Origin: Paenibacillus graminis
GTDB taxonomy: Bacteria > Bacillota > Bacilli > Paenibacillales > Paenibacillaceae
Assembly (NCBI RefSeq): GCF_000758705.1
Contig: NZ_CP009287.1
Span: 2,294,001-2,358,000, forward strand
Length of the DNA stretch: 64,000 nucleotides
Direction of reading: 5' to 3'
How positions within the stretch are numbered: position 1 is the first letter of the stretch; each line of letters opens with the position of its first letter. The translations under genes and the position numbers were made by a program. This document shows positions 15,028 to 23,368 of this stretch, one piece after another. Under the pieces are notes generated by a model. The model saw only the letters and a program-made list of their open reading frames with translations. It was not told where the DNA came from and did not search any database.

Positions 15028-15906
15028 ATGAATGCAAGGCTGAGAAGAAACGGGTTCGCCTGGCTGCTGCTGCTGCCCTCACTGTTATTTCTGCTGCTGT
15101 TCACCTTCTATCCGATTGCGCTGACACTGCGGCTGAGTCTGTTCCAGGCGGATCTGTCCACACCGGAGCCCGTCTTCACGGGTCTCGGCAATTACCGCAC
15201 GATGTTTCAAGACGAGGTCTTCCGCAAGGTTATGGGCAATAATGTGCTGTTTGCGCTGGGGACGGTTCCACTCGGAATCGCTCTGGCGCTTTTGATGGCA
15301 GTCTTCGCCAACAAGGCGCTGCTCGGCCGGGGATTTATGCGTTCAGCGTTCTTTTATCCGACGCTGATTCCCATGATTGCAGCAGCGAATATTTGGCTTT
15401 TTATTTATACACCGGAATACGGATTTATGAGCCGGCTCCTGTCCTGGTTCGGTATGAACGATATCAACTGGCTGGGCACACCGGGGCTGGTGATGTGGGC
15501 GATGATCCTGATGATCATCTGGAAGGAAGCGGGATTCTTTATGATTTTTTACCTCGCCGGTCTGCAAAATATCTCGAAAGAGCTGTATGAAGCCGCACAT
15601 GTCGATGGGGTGGGCCGGTTCACCGTGTTCCGCAAAATCACTTTCCCGCTGCTGATGCCGACTACGCTGTTCGTAAGTATTGTTGCGCTCACCAACGCCT
15701 ACAAGCTTGTCGACCACCTGATGATCATGACCCGGGGCGGCCCCAATAACGCCAGCAATCTGCTGCTCTATTACATTTATGAAACAGCGTTCAGCTATTG
15801 GGATCAGGGAATGGCGTCTGCGCTGACGGTGGTGATGATTGCCGTACTGCTGCTGATTGCGGCTGTGCAGTTCTTTGGCCTGGACCGGAGAATTCACTAT
15901 AACTAA
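15028..15906 (+). CDS. ABC transporter permease, UgpA/MalF-type
   Basis: This 292-residue inner-membrane permease starts at the ATG that directly abuts the TAA of the binding-protein gene, so coupled translation is likely; no strong ribosome site is visible. It has about six hydrophobic segments, beginning with 'FAWLLLLPSLLFLLLFTF'. The cytoplasmic EAA-type loop 'LYEAAHVDGVGRFTVFRKITFPLL' contacts the ATPase. The sequence 'MTRGGPNNASNLLLYYIYETAF' is typical of the UgpA/MalF branch of carbohydrate importers. It would pair with the next permease. Confidence 0.92.
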   Translation: MNARLRRNGFAWLLLLPSLLFLLLFTFYPIALTLRLSLFQADLSTPEPVFTGLGNYRTMFQDEVFRKVMGNNVLFALGTVPLGIALALLMAVFANKALLGRGFMRSAFFYPTLIPMIAAANIWLFIYTPEYGFMSRLLSWFGMNDINWLGTPGLVMWAMILMIIWKEAGFFMIFYLAGLQNISKELYEAAHVDGVGRFTVFRKITFPLLMPTTLFVSIVALTNAYKLVDHLMIMTRGGPNNASNLLLYYIYETAFSYWDQGMASALTVVMIAVLLLIAAVQFFGLDRRIHYN

Positions 15907-15938
15907 ATCTGCATGGCTGCCGGAAGGAGGGCAATTCT

Positions 15939-16754
15939 ATGATAATCAAATTTACATCCAGACTCGGAAATTTACTGATGCTGGCCCTCGCGGCCTTCTG
16001 GCTGATCCCGCTGCTCTGGATGACGGTGACGGCGTTTCGTCCCCGTCATGCAGCGCTTTCGGGTCTGTTCTCGCTGGACTTCACTTTGAACAACTTCGCT
16101 ACGGTCTGGTCTGCCGCGCCTTTTGCCACTTATTATCTCAACACGATTCTGATTGTGGTGTGCGTGTTTGCTGTGCAGATGCTGACGGCCAGCATGGCTG
16201 CTTTTGCTTTTGCCCGTGTAACCTTTGCCGGCAGCAGCATAGTGTTCTTGCTGTTTCTGGTGCAGATAATGATACCCGCCGATGTGCTGATCTTCCCCAA
16301 CTACAACGTCCTGAAGCAGCTGTCGCTGCTCGACACCAAGCTGGGCATTATGCTGCCGTTTCTGGCTTCGGCGTTCGGAATTTTTCTGCTGCGCCAGGTA
16401 TTTAAGACGATCCCTGCCGAGCTGGAAGAGGCGGCGCTGATCGAGGGCTGCAGCCAATGGCAGGTCCTGTGGAAAATTTATTTCCCGCTGGCCCGGCCCA
16501 CTTATGTGGCCTTCGCACTGGTCTCGATCAGCTATCAGTGGAATAACTTTCTCTGGCCGCTGATAATCACCAATTCAGTAGAGAACCGGCCGCTTACGGT
16601 GGGGCTGTCGATTTTTGCCCAGTCATTCGAGATTGGGGTGCAGTGGACGGAAGTCAGCGCGGCTACACTGCTGGTAATCACCCCGCTGCTGCTGATCTTC
16701 CTGGTGTTCCAGCGCCAGTTCATTGAGAGCTTCATGCATTCCGGCATTAAATAA
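15939..16754 (+). CDS. ABC transporter permease, UgpE/MalG-type
   Basis: This 271-residue permease follows a GGAAGGAGG ribosome site. It has about six membrane segments, the first 'LLMLALAAFWLIPLLWMTV'. The EAA loop reads 'LEEAALIEGCSQWQVLWKIYFPL', and 'YQWNNFLWPLIITNS' is typical of UgpE/MalG proteins. With the preceding permease and lipoprotein it makes a complete membrane part of an importer. No ATP-binding subunit is encoded anywhere in the window near these genes. A shared MsmX/UgpC-like ATPase encoded elsewhere is expected, as in many Firmicutes. Confidence 0.92.
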   Translation: MIIKFTSRLGNLLMLALAAFWLIPLLWMTVTAFRPRHAALSGLFSLDFTLNNFATVWSAAPFATYYLNTILIVVCVFAVQMLTASMAAFAFARVTFAGSSIVFLLFLVQIMIPADVLIFPNYNVLKQLSLLDTKLGIMLPFLASAFGIFLLRQVFKTIPAELEEAALIEGCSQWQVLWKIYFPLARPTYVAFALVSISYQWNNFLWPLIITNSVENRPLTVGLSIFAQSFEIGVQWTEVSAATLLVITPLLLIFLVFQRQFIESFMHSGIK

Positions 16755-16776
16755 AGCTGTTCAAGGAGGAGTTCAG

Positions 16777-17721
16777 ATGACGTCGTTACAGGACTGCGCG
16801 GTATCTACTTATGTCTACATCGGCCGTCCGCTGGCAGAGGCTATTGAATTACTTGCTGCTGAGGGCTGGAAACACATTGAGATTATGTGCGAAGGCAGGC
16901 ATGGGGAGCTGCTGGAATGGACGGCAGGCCAGTTGGCTTCGCTGGCCAGCAAGGGCAAGGAATTTGGCATCCGCTGGAGCATCCACGCACCGATTACCGG
17001 CTGCAATCCGGCAGCAGCGGACGGGCAGCGGCGGGCGGAGGCGGAAACGCTGCTGCTGGATACGCTGCGTGCAGCAGAAGCGCTGGGCTGCAGCTACGTG
17101 GTGCTGCATGCAGGCGAGCTGTCTGCTGCGGACACTGAGGCAGCCCCGCTGCTGGAAGCGGCAGGCGCCGGAGGAGCTTCGGCGGGCTTGCGGGAAGCGG
17201 CAGGCGCAAGAGGAGCTTCGTCGGGCCTGCGGGAAGCGGCCAAGGCGCGGGTGGTGCGATTCCTCCAGCGGATACTGACGGAAACCGCCGGCTCTGCGGC
17301 GGTTATTGCGCTGGAGAATGTTCCCCCGTACCCCGGGCTGCTGGGGACGGAGGTCACTGAGCTGCTGGAGCTCGCCGCGCGGGTGGATTCCTCCCGCATA
17401 GGTCTGGTGTTCGACAGCGGCCATGCCCTGATGGCAGGCAGGGACCGCTGCCTGCTGATGCTGCAGCAGGCCATGCCCCGCCTGGTCGCGCTGCATCTCA
17501 GCGACAATGCCGCTGAGCAGGATGAGCACCTGGGGCTCGGCCAAGGCAAGCTGCCGCTGGAGGCGGTGCTCGCCGGGCTGGCGGCAGGCGGATTCCATGG
17601 CGCCTGGGTGCTTGAGCTGCGGCATCCCGGAGATCTGCTGCCGTCCGCAGCCAAACTTCACCATTTACGGAAGCAATACCAGGCGGTCTATGGCATTGAA
17701 CCTGTCCCGGGAATAAGGTAG
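16777..17721 (+). CDS. Sugar phosphate isomerase/epimerase-like TIM-barrel protein
   Basis: This protein has 314 residues from the ATG at 16777, six nt after AAGGAGGA. It shows the xylose isomerase-like/endonuclease IV-like barrel: 'WKHIEIMCEGRHGELLEW', 'WSIHAPITGCNP', 'CSYVVLHAGEL', 'VIALENVPPYPGLLGTE' with its metal-type Glu, 'IGLVFDSGHALM' and 'LVALHLSDNAAEQDEHLGLGQG'. Together these supply the usual Glu, Asp and His metal ligands. A 13-residue repeat (EAAGARGASxGLR, 39-bp unit, 17155-17244) inserts between strands and seems dispensable. The gene follows the importer closely and is probably in its operon, so it may act on an imported polyol or sugar phosphodiester. The substrate is unknown. 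Confidence 0.8.
   Translation: MTSLQDCAVSTYVYIGRPLAEAIELLAAEGWKHIEIMCEGRHGELLEWTAGQLASLASKGKEFGIRWSIHAPITGCNPAAADGQRRAEAETLLLDTLRAAEALGCSYVVLHAGELSAADTEAAPLLEAAGAGGASAGLREAAGARGASSGLREAAKARVVRFLQRILTETAGSAAVIALENVPPYPGLLGTEVTELLELAARVDSSRIGLVFDSGHALMAGRDRCLLMLQQAMPRLVALHLSDNAAEQDEHLGLGQGKLPLEAVLAGLAAGGFHGAWVLELRHPGDLLPSAAKLHHLRKQYQAVYGIEPVPGIR
17155..17244 (+). repeat. In-frame 39-bp tandem repeat in the TIM-barrel gene
   Basis: GAAGCGG recurs at 17155, 17194 and 17233. The 39-bp unit encodes 13 Ala/Gly-rich residues and is present about 2.2 times, with few mismatches between the copies. Confidence 0.8.
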
Positions 17722-17773
17722 ACTTGATAGAGGAATGCATGTTCCAATATCCATAAAGCAGGTGTTACACACA

Positions 17774-18700
17774 ATGAGTTCAGAAACAAAGGAACGGGTA
17801 ATGATCGTCGACGGAATGGCTCTGCTGTTCCGGGCTTTCTATGCGACCGCCTATGGAGGATATATCCGCAAGACCAAAGCCGGACTGCCGACGAATGCAG
17901 TATACGGGTTTTTGCAGTATTTTTTCGATGCGGTCAGCACGTTTGAGCCTTCCCATGTGGTCTGCTGCTGGGATATGGGCAAGGGGACCTTCCGCACGGA
18001 GAAGTATGACGGCTACAAATCGAACCGGATTGATGCCCCGCTGGAGCTGATTCCGCAGTTTGACCTGGTCAAAGAGGTGGTTGCCGAGCTAGGTGTGCCG
18101 AATATCGGACTGGCAGGTTATGAAGCGGATGACTGCATCGGCACGCTGGCTTCGTGCTACAGCGGGGAATCCGAGGTGTATATTCTGACCGGGGATCATG
18201 ACATGCTGCAGCTGGTCAGCGACAGCGTTAAGGTCGTAATTATGAAAAAAGGCCGCTCCAATTACAAGGTCTACGATCCGGCGGAGCTGCTGGAGGAACG
18301 AGGGCTGACTCCAGCCCAGGTAATTGACCTGAAGGGCTTCATGGGCGATACCAGCGACAACTATCCGGGAGTGCGCGGCATCGGCGAAAAGACGGCGCTG
18401 AAGCTGCTGATGGAATACGGCACCGTGGAAGGCGTGATCGAGAATCTTCACCTGCTGCCCAAAGGGGTGCGGGCCAAAATCGAAGCCGACCTCGACATGC
18501 TCCACCTGTCCCGCGAGCTGGCGGAAATCCGCTGCGATGTGCCGGTGGTCTGTACACTTGCAGAATGTCTGTGGGAGCTGCAGCGGGATAGAGCAGCACG
18601 CAAATTCCAGGAGCTGGAGTTCGGCAGCCTGATGCATCTTGTCGGCTCGGTGAAGGATGAACGGGGAATTGTGCAGATTGAACTAGGGGATCTGGGTTAA
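17774..18700 (+). CDS. 5'-3' exonuclease, FEN/PIN superfamily (YpcP-like)
   Basis: This protein has 308 residues from the ATG at 17774; an in-frame ATG at 17735 has a ribosome site too close to use. It resembles a stand-alone version of the DNA polymerase I 5'-nuclease domain. Metal-ligand motifs are present in order: 'MIVDGMALLFRAFYA', 'YKSNR' of the helical arch, 'AGYEADDCIGTLA', 'LTGDHDMLQLV' and 'DLKGFMGDTSDNYPGVRGIG', the last including the helix-hairpin-helix. It would remove RNA primers or 5' flaps. It lies close behind the TIM-barrel gene but has no evident functional tie to the transporter operon, and it ends at a terminator. Confidence 0.93.
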   Translation: MSSETKERVMIVDGMALLFRAFYATAYGGYIRKTKAGLPTNAVYGFLQYFFDAVSTFEPSHVVCCWDMGKGTFRTEKYDGYKSNRIDAPLELIPQFDLVKEVVAELGVPNIGLAGYEADDCIGTLASCYSGESEVYILTGDHDMLQLVSDSVKVVIMKKGRSNYKVYDPAELLEERGLTPAQVIDLKGFMGDTSDNYPGVRGIGEKTALKLLMEYGTVEGVIENLHLLPKGVRAKIEADLDMLHLSRELAEIRCDVPVVCTLAECLWELQRDRAARKFQELEFGSLMHLVGSVKDERGIVQIELGDLG

Positions 18701-18757
18701 GGCCCATCTCTGTCCGGCAGGATCTTAATAGTAACATATATCCAGATTACAGCAGAA

Positions 18758-18797
18758 GCGCTTCCTGAGCCGACAACGGCAGGGAGGCGTTTTTTTG
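18758..18797 (+). terminator. Rho-independent terminator after the exonuclease gene
   Basis: An imperfect stem (GCGCTTCCTG with CAGGGAGGCG, including wobble pairs, extended by GCCG/CGGC around ACAA) is followed by seven T. Confidence 0.75.
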
Positions 18798-18800
18798 TTG

Positions 18801-18830
18801 TTGACGGATGCGAAAGAAGCGCTTTATAAT
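18801..18830 (+). promoter_or_regulatory. Sigma-A promoter of the arabinofuranosidase gene
   Basis: TTGACG (18801-18806) and a perfect TATAAT (18825-18830) are 18 nt apart. Two AT-rich inverted repeats follow at once, covering the expected transcription start and early leader. Confidence 0.8.
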
Positions 18831-18831
18831 G

Positions 18832-18867
18832 TTAATATAATTATTAAGTAGTTAATAAATATATTAA
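18832..18867. promoter_or_regulatory. Tandem operators TTAATA-N4-TATTAA upstream of the arabinofuranosidase gene
   Basis: Two inverted repeats, TTAATA-TAAT-TATTAA (18832-18847) and TTAATA-AATA-TATTAA (18852-18867), are offset by 20 bp, about two helical turns. The same motif with one mismatch covers the -10 box of the ArsR-type regulator gene downstream (21829-21844), making this the probable target of that regulator. Confidence 0.65.
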
Positions 18868-18887
18868 TTAAGAGAGGCGGCATAGGA

Positions 18888-20384
18888 ATGACTCAGCGTG
18901 TTGTGCTTCATACGGATATCCGCAAGGGAACGATTAACCGGAATATTTATGGTCATTTTTCCGAGCATTTAGGACGTTGCATTTATGAAGGGATCTGGGT
19001 AGGGGAGGACTCTCCGATTCCAAACACCAAGGGCATCCGCAATGATGTTGTGGAAGCGCTTAAGGAAATTAAGGTGCCGGTACTGCGCTGGCCGGGCGGT
19101 TGTTTTGCCGATGAATATCACTGGAAGGATGGCATCGGTGCGCGCGAAGGCCGCAAACGGATGATTAACACGCACTGGGGCGGCGCGGTGGAGAACAACC
19201 ATTTTGGAACCCATGAATTCATGGAGCTGTGCGCCATGCTGGAATGTGAGCCATACATCAACGGCAACGTGGGCAGCGGAACGGTTCAGGAAATGTCGGA
19301 ATGGGTGGAATACCTGACCTTTAACGGTGTATCTCCGATGGCTGAGCTGCGCACGAAGAATGGCCGGGAAGAGGCCTGGGCTGTGAAATATTTTGGCGTG
19401 GGCAATGAAAACTGGGGCTGCGGAGGGAATATGCGTCCTGAATATTACGCTGACCTGTACCGCCAATACCAGACGTATGTGCGCAACTACGGGGACAACC
19501 GGATTCATCGGATTGCCTGCGGCCCGAATGCGGATGATTATCACTGGATGGAAGTGCTCATGCGCGAAGCTGCGCGGTTTATGGACTCCATCACGCTGCA
19601 TTACTACACCGTTCCCGGCGCAACTTGGGAGCAGAAGGGCGCGGCTACCGGTTTTGATACTGCGGAATACTTCACCACTCTGGAAAAAGCGCTGCGCATG
19701 GAAGAGCTGGTCACCCGCCACAGCGTCATTATGGACAAATATGATCCGGAGAAAAGAGTCGGCCTGATCGTCGATGAATGGGGAACCTGGTACGATGTAG
19801 AGCCGGGCACGAACCCGGGTTTTCTGTACCAGCAGAACTCGATCCGCGATGCGCTGGTTGCCGGACTGACGCTGAATATCTTTCACAAGCACAGCGACCG
19901 TGTACGGATGGCGAACATTGCCCAGACGATTAACGTGCTGCAGGCCGTCATCCTTACCGAAGGCGAAAAAATGCTGCTGACTCCGACCTACCATGTATTC
20001 AATATGTACAAAGTGCATCAGGATGCCGAACTGCTGGATCTGACGCTGGACAGCGGCTCTTACAGCTTCGGCGGCAAGGAGATTCCGGAAGTCTCGGCGT
20101 CGGCTTCAGTCACAGCAGAAGGTGTTATTCATGTCAGCCTGTGCAATCTGAATCATGCGGCTGCGGCTGTACTTCCGCTGGAGCTGCGCGGCCTTGCCGG
20201 GCAAGCGGTGGACATTGCCGGCACTACGCTTGCCGGGGCAACCATTGATGCCCATAACACTTTCAGCGAGCCGGAAGCAGTTGTTCCGCAGCCGTTCACT
20301 GCCTTTAAGCTGGAAGGAGATACTATTACTGTCGAGCTGCCGGCAATGTCGGTGACTGTACTGGCGATTACACCGAAGGCTTAA
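18888..20384 (+). CDS. abfA: Intracellular alpha-L-arabinofuranosidase, GH51
   Basis: This 498-residue enzyme without a signal peptide removes terminal arabinofuranosyl groups from arabino-oligosaccharides in the cytosol. It has the family start '[24 protein letters not shown]' and '[18 protein letters not shown]'. The acid/base Glu174 lies in '[11 protein letters not shown]' and the nucleophile Glu297 in '[10 protein letters not shown]'. The C-terminal beta-sandwich includes '[11 protein letters not shown]'. It starts at the ATG 10 nt after AGAGG. It has its own promoter with tandem operators, and the likely controller is the convergent ArsR-type regulator. No arabinan transporter or ara catabolic gene is adjacent. 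Confidence 0.95.
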   Translation: MTQRVVLHTDIRKGTINRNIYGHFSEHLGRCIYEGIWVGEDSPIPNTKGIRNDVVEALKEIKVPVLRWPGGCFADEYHWKDGIGAREGRKRMINTHWGGAVENNHFGTHEFMELCAMLECEPYINGNVGSGTVQEMSEWVEYLTFNGVSPMAELRTKNGREEAWAVKYFGVGNENWGCGGNMRPEYYADLYRQYQTYVRNYGDNRIHRIACGPNADDYHWMEVLMREAARFMDSITLHYYTVPGATWEQKGAATGFDTAEYFTTLEKALRMEELVTRHSVIMDKYDPEKRVGLIVDEWGTWYDVEPGTNPGFLYQQNSIRDALVAGLTLNIFHKHSDRVRMANIAQTINVLQAVILTEGEKMLLTPTYHVFNMYKVHQDAELLDLTLDSGSYSFGGKEIPEVSASASVTAEGVIHVSLCNLNHAAAAVLPLELRGLAGQAVDIAGTTLAGATIDAHNTFSEPEAVVPQPFTAFKLEGDTITVELPAMSVTVLAITPKA

Positions 20385-20400
20385 TCGAAGGGGCATGGCT

Positions 20401-20676
20401 ATGGCTGCAACCTCAACCTGCAAAGGGTGCCGGGACGATTATAAGGTCACGGAAGCCCAGATTGCGCGTATACTGGCGTCCTCAATGTTCAACGAAAGCA
20501 ACACCGCCTCCGATCAGGTGTACGCGGAGCGGCTTGCCATTTGCGGTACCTGCCCGAAGCTGCAGGATGGTGTGACCTGCACCGCCTGCGGCTGCATTAT
20601 CCCGGTTGTTGCCCGGCTGAAGGCGCGCGGCTGCCCGCTTCCCGGCGGCGGCCTGTGGCAGCCGGTTAACGGCTAA
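20401..20676 (+). CDS. Small cysteine-rich, zinc-ribbon-like protein of unknown function
   Basis: This 91-residue protein starts at the ATG at 20401, 7 nt after GAAGGGG; the ATG at 20395 is too close to that site. It lies 16 nt after abfA and is probably co-transcribed. The N-terminus has CKGC, and the centre has 'CGTCPKLQDGVTCTACGC', so two Cys knuckles could bind a metal. A final 'ARLKARGCPL' follows. It resembles small uncharacterised Firmicute zinc-ribbon proteins (possibly the DUF6171 type, from memory and unchecked). No function can be assigned. Confidence 0.75.
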   Translation: MAATSTCKGCRDDYKVTEAQIARILASSMFNESNTASDQVYAERLAICGTCPKLQDGVTCTACGCIIPVVARLKARGCPLPGGGLWQPVNG

Positions 20677-20747
20677 GCGCGGCGCGCGCGCGTCCTTGGG
20701 TCAGGCTGTGCAGAATACAGCATGGCATGAATCCTGGCCTAACCTCA

Positions 20748-20799
20748 AATCCCCGATCATTCGCTGGCTTCATCCGCTGCGGAGGATCGGGGATTCTTC
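20748..20799. terminator. Probable bidirectional terminator between convergent genes
   Basis: AATCCCCGATC (20748-20758) pairs perfectly with GATCGGGGATT (20785-20795) around a 26-nt loop. T-richness after the stem is limited (CTTC). It lies between the convergent arabinofuranosidase/zinc-ribbon genes and the ArsR-type gene. Confidence 0.55.
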
Positions 20800-20825
20800 A
20801 TTGTAATCCTCATATGGAGCCTGGC

Positions 20826-21764
20826 TTAAGGTGTTCCGGCAGCGCCGGGACTCTCGGAGAGATAGGTATAGAACAATTCAACCAGCATGTCCTGGTTATA
20901 GTTGCCGAATCCTTTGCCGAACAGCGTCAGACCGCCGATATGCTCGGCATCCTCCTCCACAGACAGTCTTAACGTCCACTGCTTGCTGCGGATATCCACC
21001 TGATCCAGCGTAACCCCGGACAGCTTTTGTCCATCCATAAAGGTCCCATTGGGGGTAACCCGCAGCTGCTTAAGCAGTCCGTACTGATTTGTGAGCGCAG
21101 GCCACCAGGAAGGCGTATATTTGCCCCTGCTGTCTCCGTAGTCACCGGGACTGGTCCAGAAGCCAAGCTTTGTTCCGTTCAAAGTAAAGGTGATATCCGA
21201 AGGCCAATTATTATTGATGGAAGGGGCCTCTGAGGCGATTTCCATGGTAATGACAAGCTCCTCCGGCTGCTCGCTGGACAGGAGAAAGTTGGGGATTTTG
21301 TATTCGACATAGCCTTTGCCGAACCAGAGGATGCCTGCATTCATCCGCTCCAGATCCCAGAAGTAGCGCGGGTCGTCAAAATTGCCGATGACCTTCTCTA
21401 CCGTTGCCAGACCGCAGGTCGGTTCGATCCGGAAGTCGGAGTAGAGGCCGACCGGTATCTCTTTGCGGTGGCTTTTGCGTTCCGCTGCGGTTTGAGCGGG
21501 GAAAATGATCTCTGCGCTTTCAGCCGCCAGCGTGCAGATTTTTTGCAATCCGCTCCGCCCGGGAGCCATATGTGTCCGGATCAGCCCGGCCGCCTCCAGC
21601 TTGCGGACATGCATCGTCATAATCGCGCTGCTAAGCTGGGCTGCCGCTGCCAGCTCCTTGACGTTCATCGGCTGAACGGCGAGCAGGCGGAGCATTCGGA
21701 GGCGTACGGCGCTCGATAAAGCCTCGTAGACAGGCAGGGATTCTTCGGTAAGATCCAATTTCAT
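20826..21764 (-). CDS. ArsR-type winged-helix regulator with a large uncharacterised C-terminal domain
   Basis: The ATG at 21764 follows GGAGG by 7 nt, giving 312 residues; an upstream in-frame extension has no ribosome site. Residues about 1-75 form an ArsR-like winged helix: 'SSAVRLRMLRLLAVQPMNVKELAAAAQL', 'SSAIMTMHVRKLEAAGLI'. The remaining ~230 residues are a beta-rich region with aromatic motifs such as 'FDDPRYFWDLERMNAGILWFGKGYVEYKIP' and 'NNWPSDITFTLNG', plausibly a carbohydrate-sensing sandwich. No ArsR metal-site cysteines are visible. It is convergent with abfA and shares its operator, so it probably senses an arabinose-containing sugar and represses itself and abfA. Confidence 0.82.
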   Translation of the reverse strand: MKLDLTEESLPVYEALSSAVRLRMLRLLAVQPMNVKELAAAAQLSSAIMTMHVRKLEAAGLIRTHMAPGRSGLQKICTLAAESAEIIFPAQTAAERKSHRKEIPVGLYSDFRIEPTCGLATVEKVIGNFDDPRYFWDLERMNAGILWFGKGYVEYKIPNFLLSSEQPEELVITMEIASEAPSINNNWPSDITFTLNGTKLGFWTSPGDYGDSRGKYTPSWWPALTNQYGLLKQLRVTPNGTFMDGQKLSGVTLDQVDIRSKQWTLRLSVEEDAEHIGGLTLFGKGFGNYNQDMLVELFYTYLSESPGAAGTP

Positions 21765-21828
21765 AGGACAGCCTCCGGGTTCAGGTTCATACAATAAGGG
21801 GACGGCGAAGCCGTTACTGCTTATATAG

Positions 21829-21844
21829 TTAATAATTATATTAT
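21829..21844. promoter_or_regulatory. Operator TTAATA-N4-TATTAT at the regulator promoter
   Basis: The site matches the abfA operators with one mismatch in the right half and overlaps the -10 box of the regulator gene. A 14-bp core (AATATAATTATTAA on the minus strand) is identical to 18834-18847 on the plus strand. Confidence 0.6.
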
Positions 21845-21863
21845 TCAAATCAGGTTCTTACAA
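21835..21863 (-). promoter_or_regulatory. Promoter of the ArsR-type regulator gene
   Basis: On the minus strand TTGTAA (21863-21858) and a perfect TATAAT (21840-21835) are separated by 17 nt. The operator overlaps the -10. Confidence 0.7.
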
Positions 21864-21900
21864 GCTTCTTGCCTTTTCATGGACACCTCCACTTTTATCA

Positions 21901-21929
21901 CAGACACCTTAAGCCATGTCCGCTATGAT
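21901..21929 (+). promoter_or_regulatory. Candidate promoter of the cobalamin operon
   Basis: CAGACA (21901-21906) and TATGAT (21924-21929) are 17 nt apart, placing a transcript start about 15 nt before the riboswitch. The -35 is weak. Confidence 0.35.
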
Positions 21930-21950
21930 GTACAGGATGAATTAGCGATG

Positions 21951-22114
21951 AAACAAGGTGCCTTTGATTCACATCAAGGGATAACAGGGAATCGGGTGCA
22001 ACTCCCGAGCGGTCCCGCCACTGTAAGGAAGAGCCAGCTTTCAACAGGTCACTCGGTTGCTCCGGGGAAGACGAAGGCCAGCGATGATCCCGAGCCAGGA
22101 GACCTACCTTGTTT
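21951..22114 (+). promoter_or_regulatory. Cobalamin (B12) riboswitch
   Basis: The outer stem pairs AAACAAGGT (21951-21959) with ACCTTGTTT (22106-22114). Inside are the conserved elements AGGGAATCGGGTG, AACTCCCGAGCGGTCCCGCC and ACTGTAAGG, and the B12 box GAGCCAGGAGACCTACC near the 3' end. This is the class that binds adenosylcobalamin or a related form and switches off synthesis and uptake genes. It precedes cbiM, the first gene of the cobalt/corrin operon. Confidence 0.96.
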
Positions 22115-22232
22115 GCGCACACACGACTCTACGCGGATAGGAGCGGTGTACGAATGGATGGAGAGATAAGGGTGTGCTGCTTATTTTGGCGGCGGAGCAG
22201 CCTTCTCTTTGTGATCCGGATACGTACATGAT

Positions 22233-22261
22233 ACTCCCACCCTCAGGGGCGGGAGTTTTTG
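22233..22261 (+). terminator. Riboswitch-controlled terminator before cbiM
   Basis: ACTCCC (22233-22238) pairs with GGGAGT (22251-22256), with internal CCC/GGG pairing, followed by TTTTT. It lies about 120 nt after the B12 aptamer and 45 nt before cbiM. It is the likely expression platform. Confidence 0.85.
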
Positions 22262-22301
22262 GTTTGACGCCGCATACAAAAATCAAGCAGGAGGTGCAGG
22301 G

Positions 22302-23069
22302 ATGAACAAACGCAGCTGTTGGCGTTTTGCGTGGCTGGTCGGCATATTTGCCGTTTATTTTTTGCTGAACGAGCCGGGCACGGCGGAAGCAATGCACATT
22401 ATGGAGGGATTTTTACCGGTTGGCTGGGCGGTGTTCTGGTGGCTTGCTTTTCTGCCTTTCTTTTTCCTTGGCGTCCGTAAGCTCACAAGGATGACCCGGG
22501 ACAACCCGGAGCTGAAGCTGCTGCTGGGTTTATCCGGAGCATTTACCTTTGTGCTCTCTGCGCTCAAAATGCCCTCGGTAACCGGAAGCAGCTCTCATCC
22601 GACGGGGACGGGACTTGGCGCAGTGATGCTGGGTCCGCTGCCGATGAGCGTGACCGGTTCCATTGTGCTGCTGTTCCAGGCGCTGCTGCTGGCGCACGGC
22701 GGAATCACCACATTAGGCGCGAACGCCTTCTCCATGGCAGTGGCCGGCCCTTTTGCCGGTTATGCGGCCTATAAGCTGGTCATGAAGCTGGGCAACCGGG
22801 AAAAGTTGGCGGTATTCTGCGCGGCTGCGGTGGCGGATCTGATGACTTATGTGGTCACTTCCATTCAGCTCGCGGTGGCTTTTCCGTCAGCGGATGGCGG
22901 CGTACTGGCTTCTATGGTGAAATTCGGCGGCATTTTTGCCGTGACCCAGATTCCGCTGGCGGTCAGCGAGGGGCTTTTGACGGTGCTGTTATGGAACTGG
23001 CTGAAGGCCTACAGTTCACAGGAGCTGTCCCTGCTTAAACGGGGAGCCAGGGGAGGAAACACACTGTGA
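22302..23069 (+). CDS. cbiM: Cobalt ECF transporter substrate-specificity subunit CbiM
   Basis: This 255-residue membrane protein is the metal-selective S component of the CbiMNQO cobalt importer. A cleavable leader (about residues 1-30) ends before 'MHIMEGFLP', whose conserved N-terminal Met-His is the Co2+ ligand after processing. '[20 protein letters not shown]' carries the other invariant metal-site region. About six to seven membrane segments follow. The ribosome site is AGGAGG. It is the first gene after the B12 riboswitch and overlaps cbiN by 4 nt. Confidence 0.97.
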   Translation: MNKRSCWRFAWLVGIFAVYFLLNEPGTAEAMHIMEGFLPVGWAVFWWLAFLPFFFLGVRKLTRMTRDNPELKLLLGLSGAFTFVLSALKMPSVTGSSSHPTGTGLGAVMLGPLPMSVTGSIVLLFQALLLAHGGITTLGANAFSMAVAGPFAGYAAYKLVMKLGNREKLAVFCAAAVADLMTYVVTSIQLAVAFPSADGGVLASMVKFGGIFAVTQIPLAVSEGLLTVLLWNWLKAYSSQELSLLKRGARGGNTL

Positions 23070-23368
23070 AGATGAAGAACAAATGGAAGAACCTGCTGAT
23101 GCTGCTCGCGGTGATTCTGCTGGTGGTCCTGCCGCTGCTGTTCGTGAACGGAGAGTTCGGCGGGGCCGATGATGCGGCAGAGGGTGCAATTACAGAGATT
23201 GATCCCGCATATAAGCCCTGGTTCAAGCCGCTGGCTGAGCTGCCGGGTGAAACGGAAAGCATGTTGTTCGCGCTGCAAGCGGCTATTGGCGCAGGAGTAA
23301 TCGGCTACACACTGGGTCTCTTGAAGGGAAGACAGGACCGGCAGAAGCTGAATGATCAGAAGAATTGA
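23066..23368 (+). CDS. cbiN: Cobalt transporter auxiliary subunit CbiN
   Basis: This 100-residue protein has two membrane helices (about residues 9-27 and 68-88) flanking an extracytoplasmic loop '[22 protein letters not shown]', which is a typical CbiN signature. It starts at a GTG overlapping the cbiM stop (GTGA), after GGGAGGA. An ATG six bases further is an alternative. CbiN assists metal loading of CbiM. Confidence 0.95.
   Translation: MKMKNKWKNLLMLLAVILLVVLPLLFVNGEFGGADDAAEGAITEIDPAYKPWFKPLAELPGETESMLFALQAAIGAGVIGYTLGLLKGRQDRQKLNDQKN

Noticed and set aside
18811..18830. cre site at the abfA promoter
   Set aside because: AAGAAGCGCTTTAT has the central CG and half of the flanks, but the outer TG and CA positions do not match.
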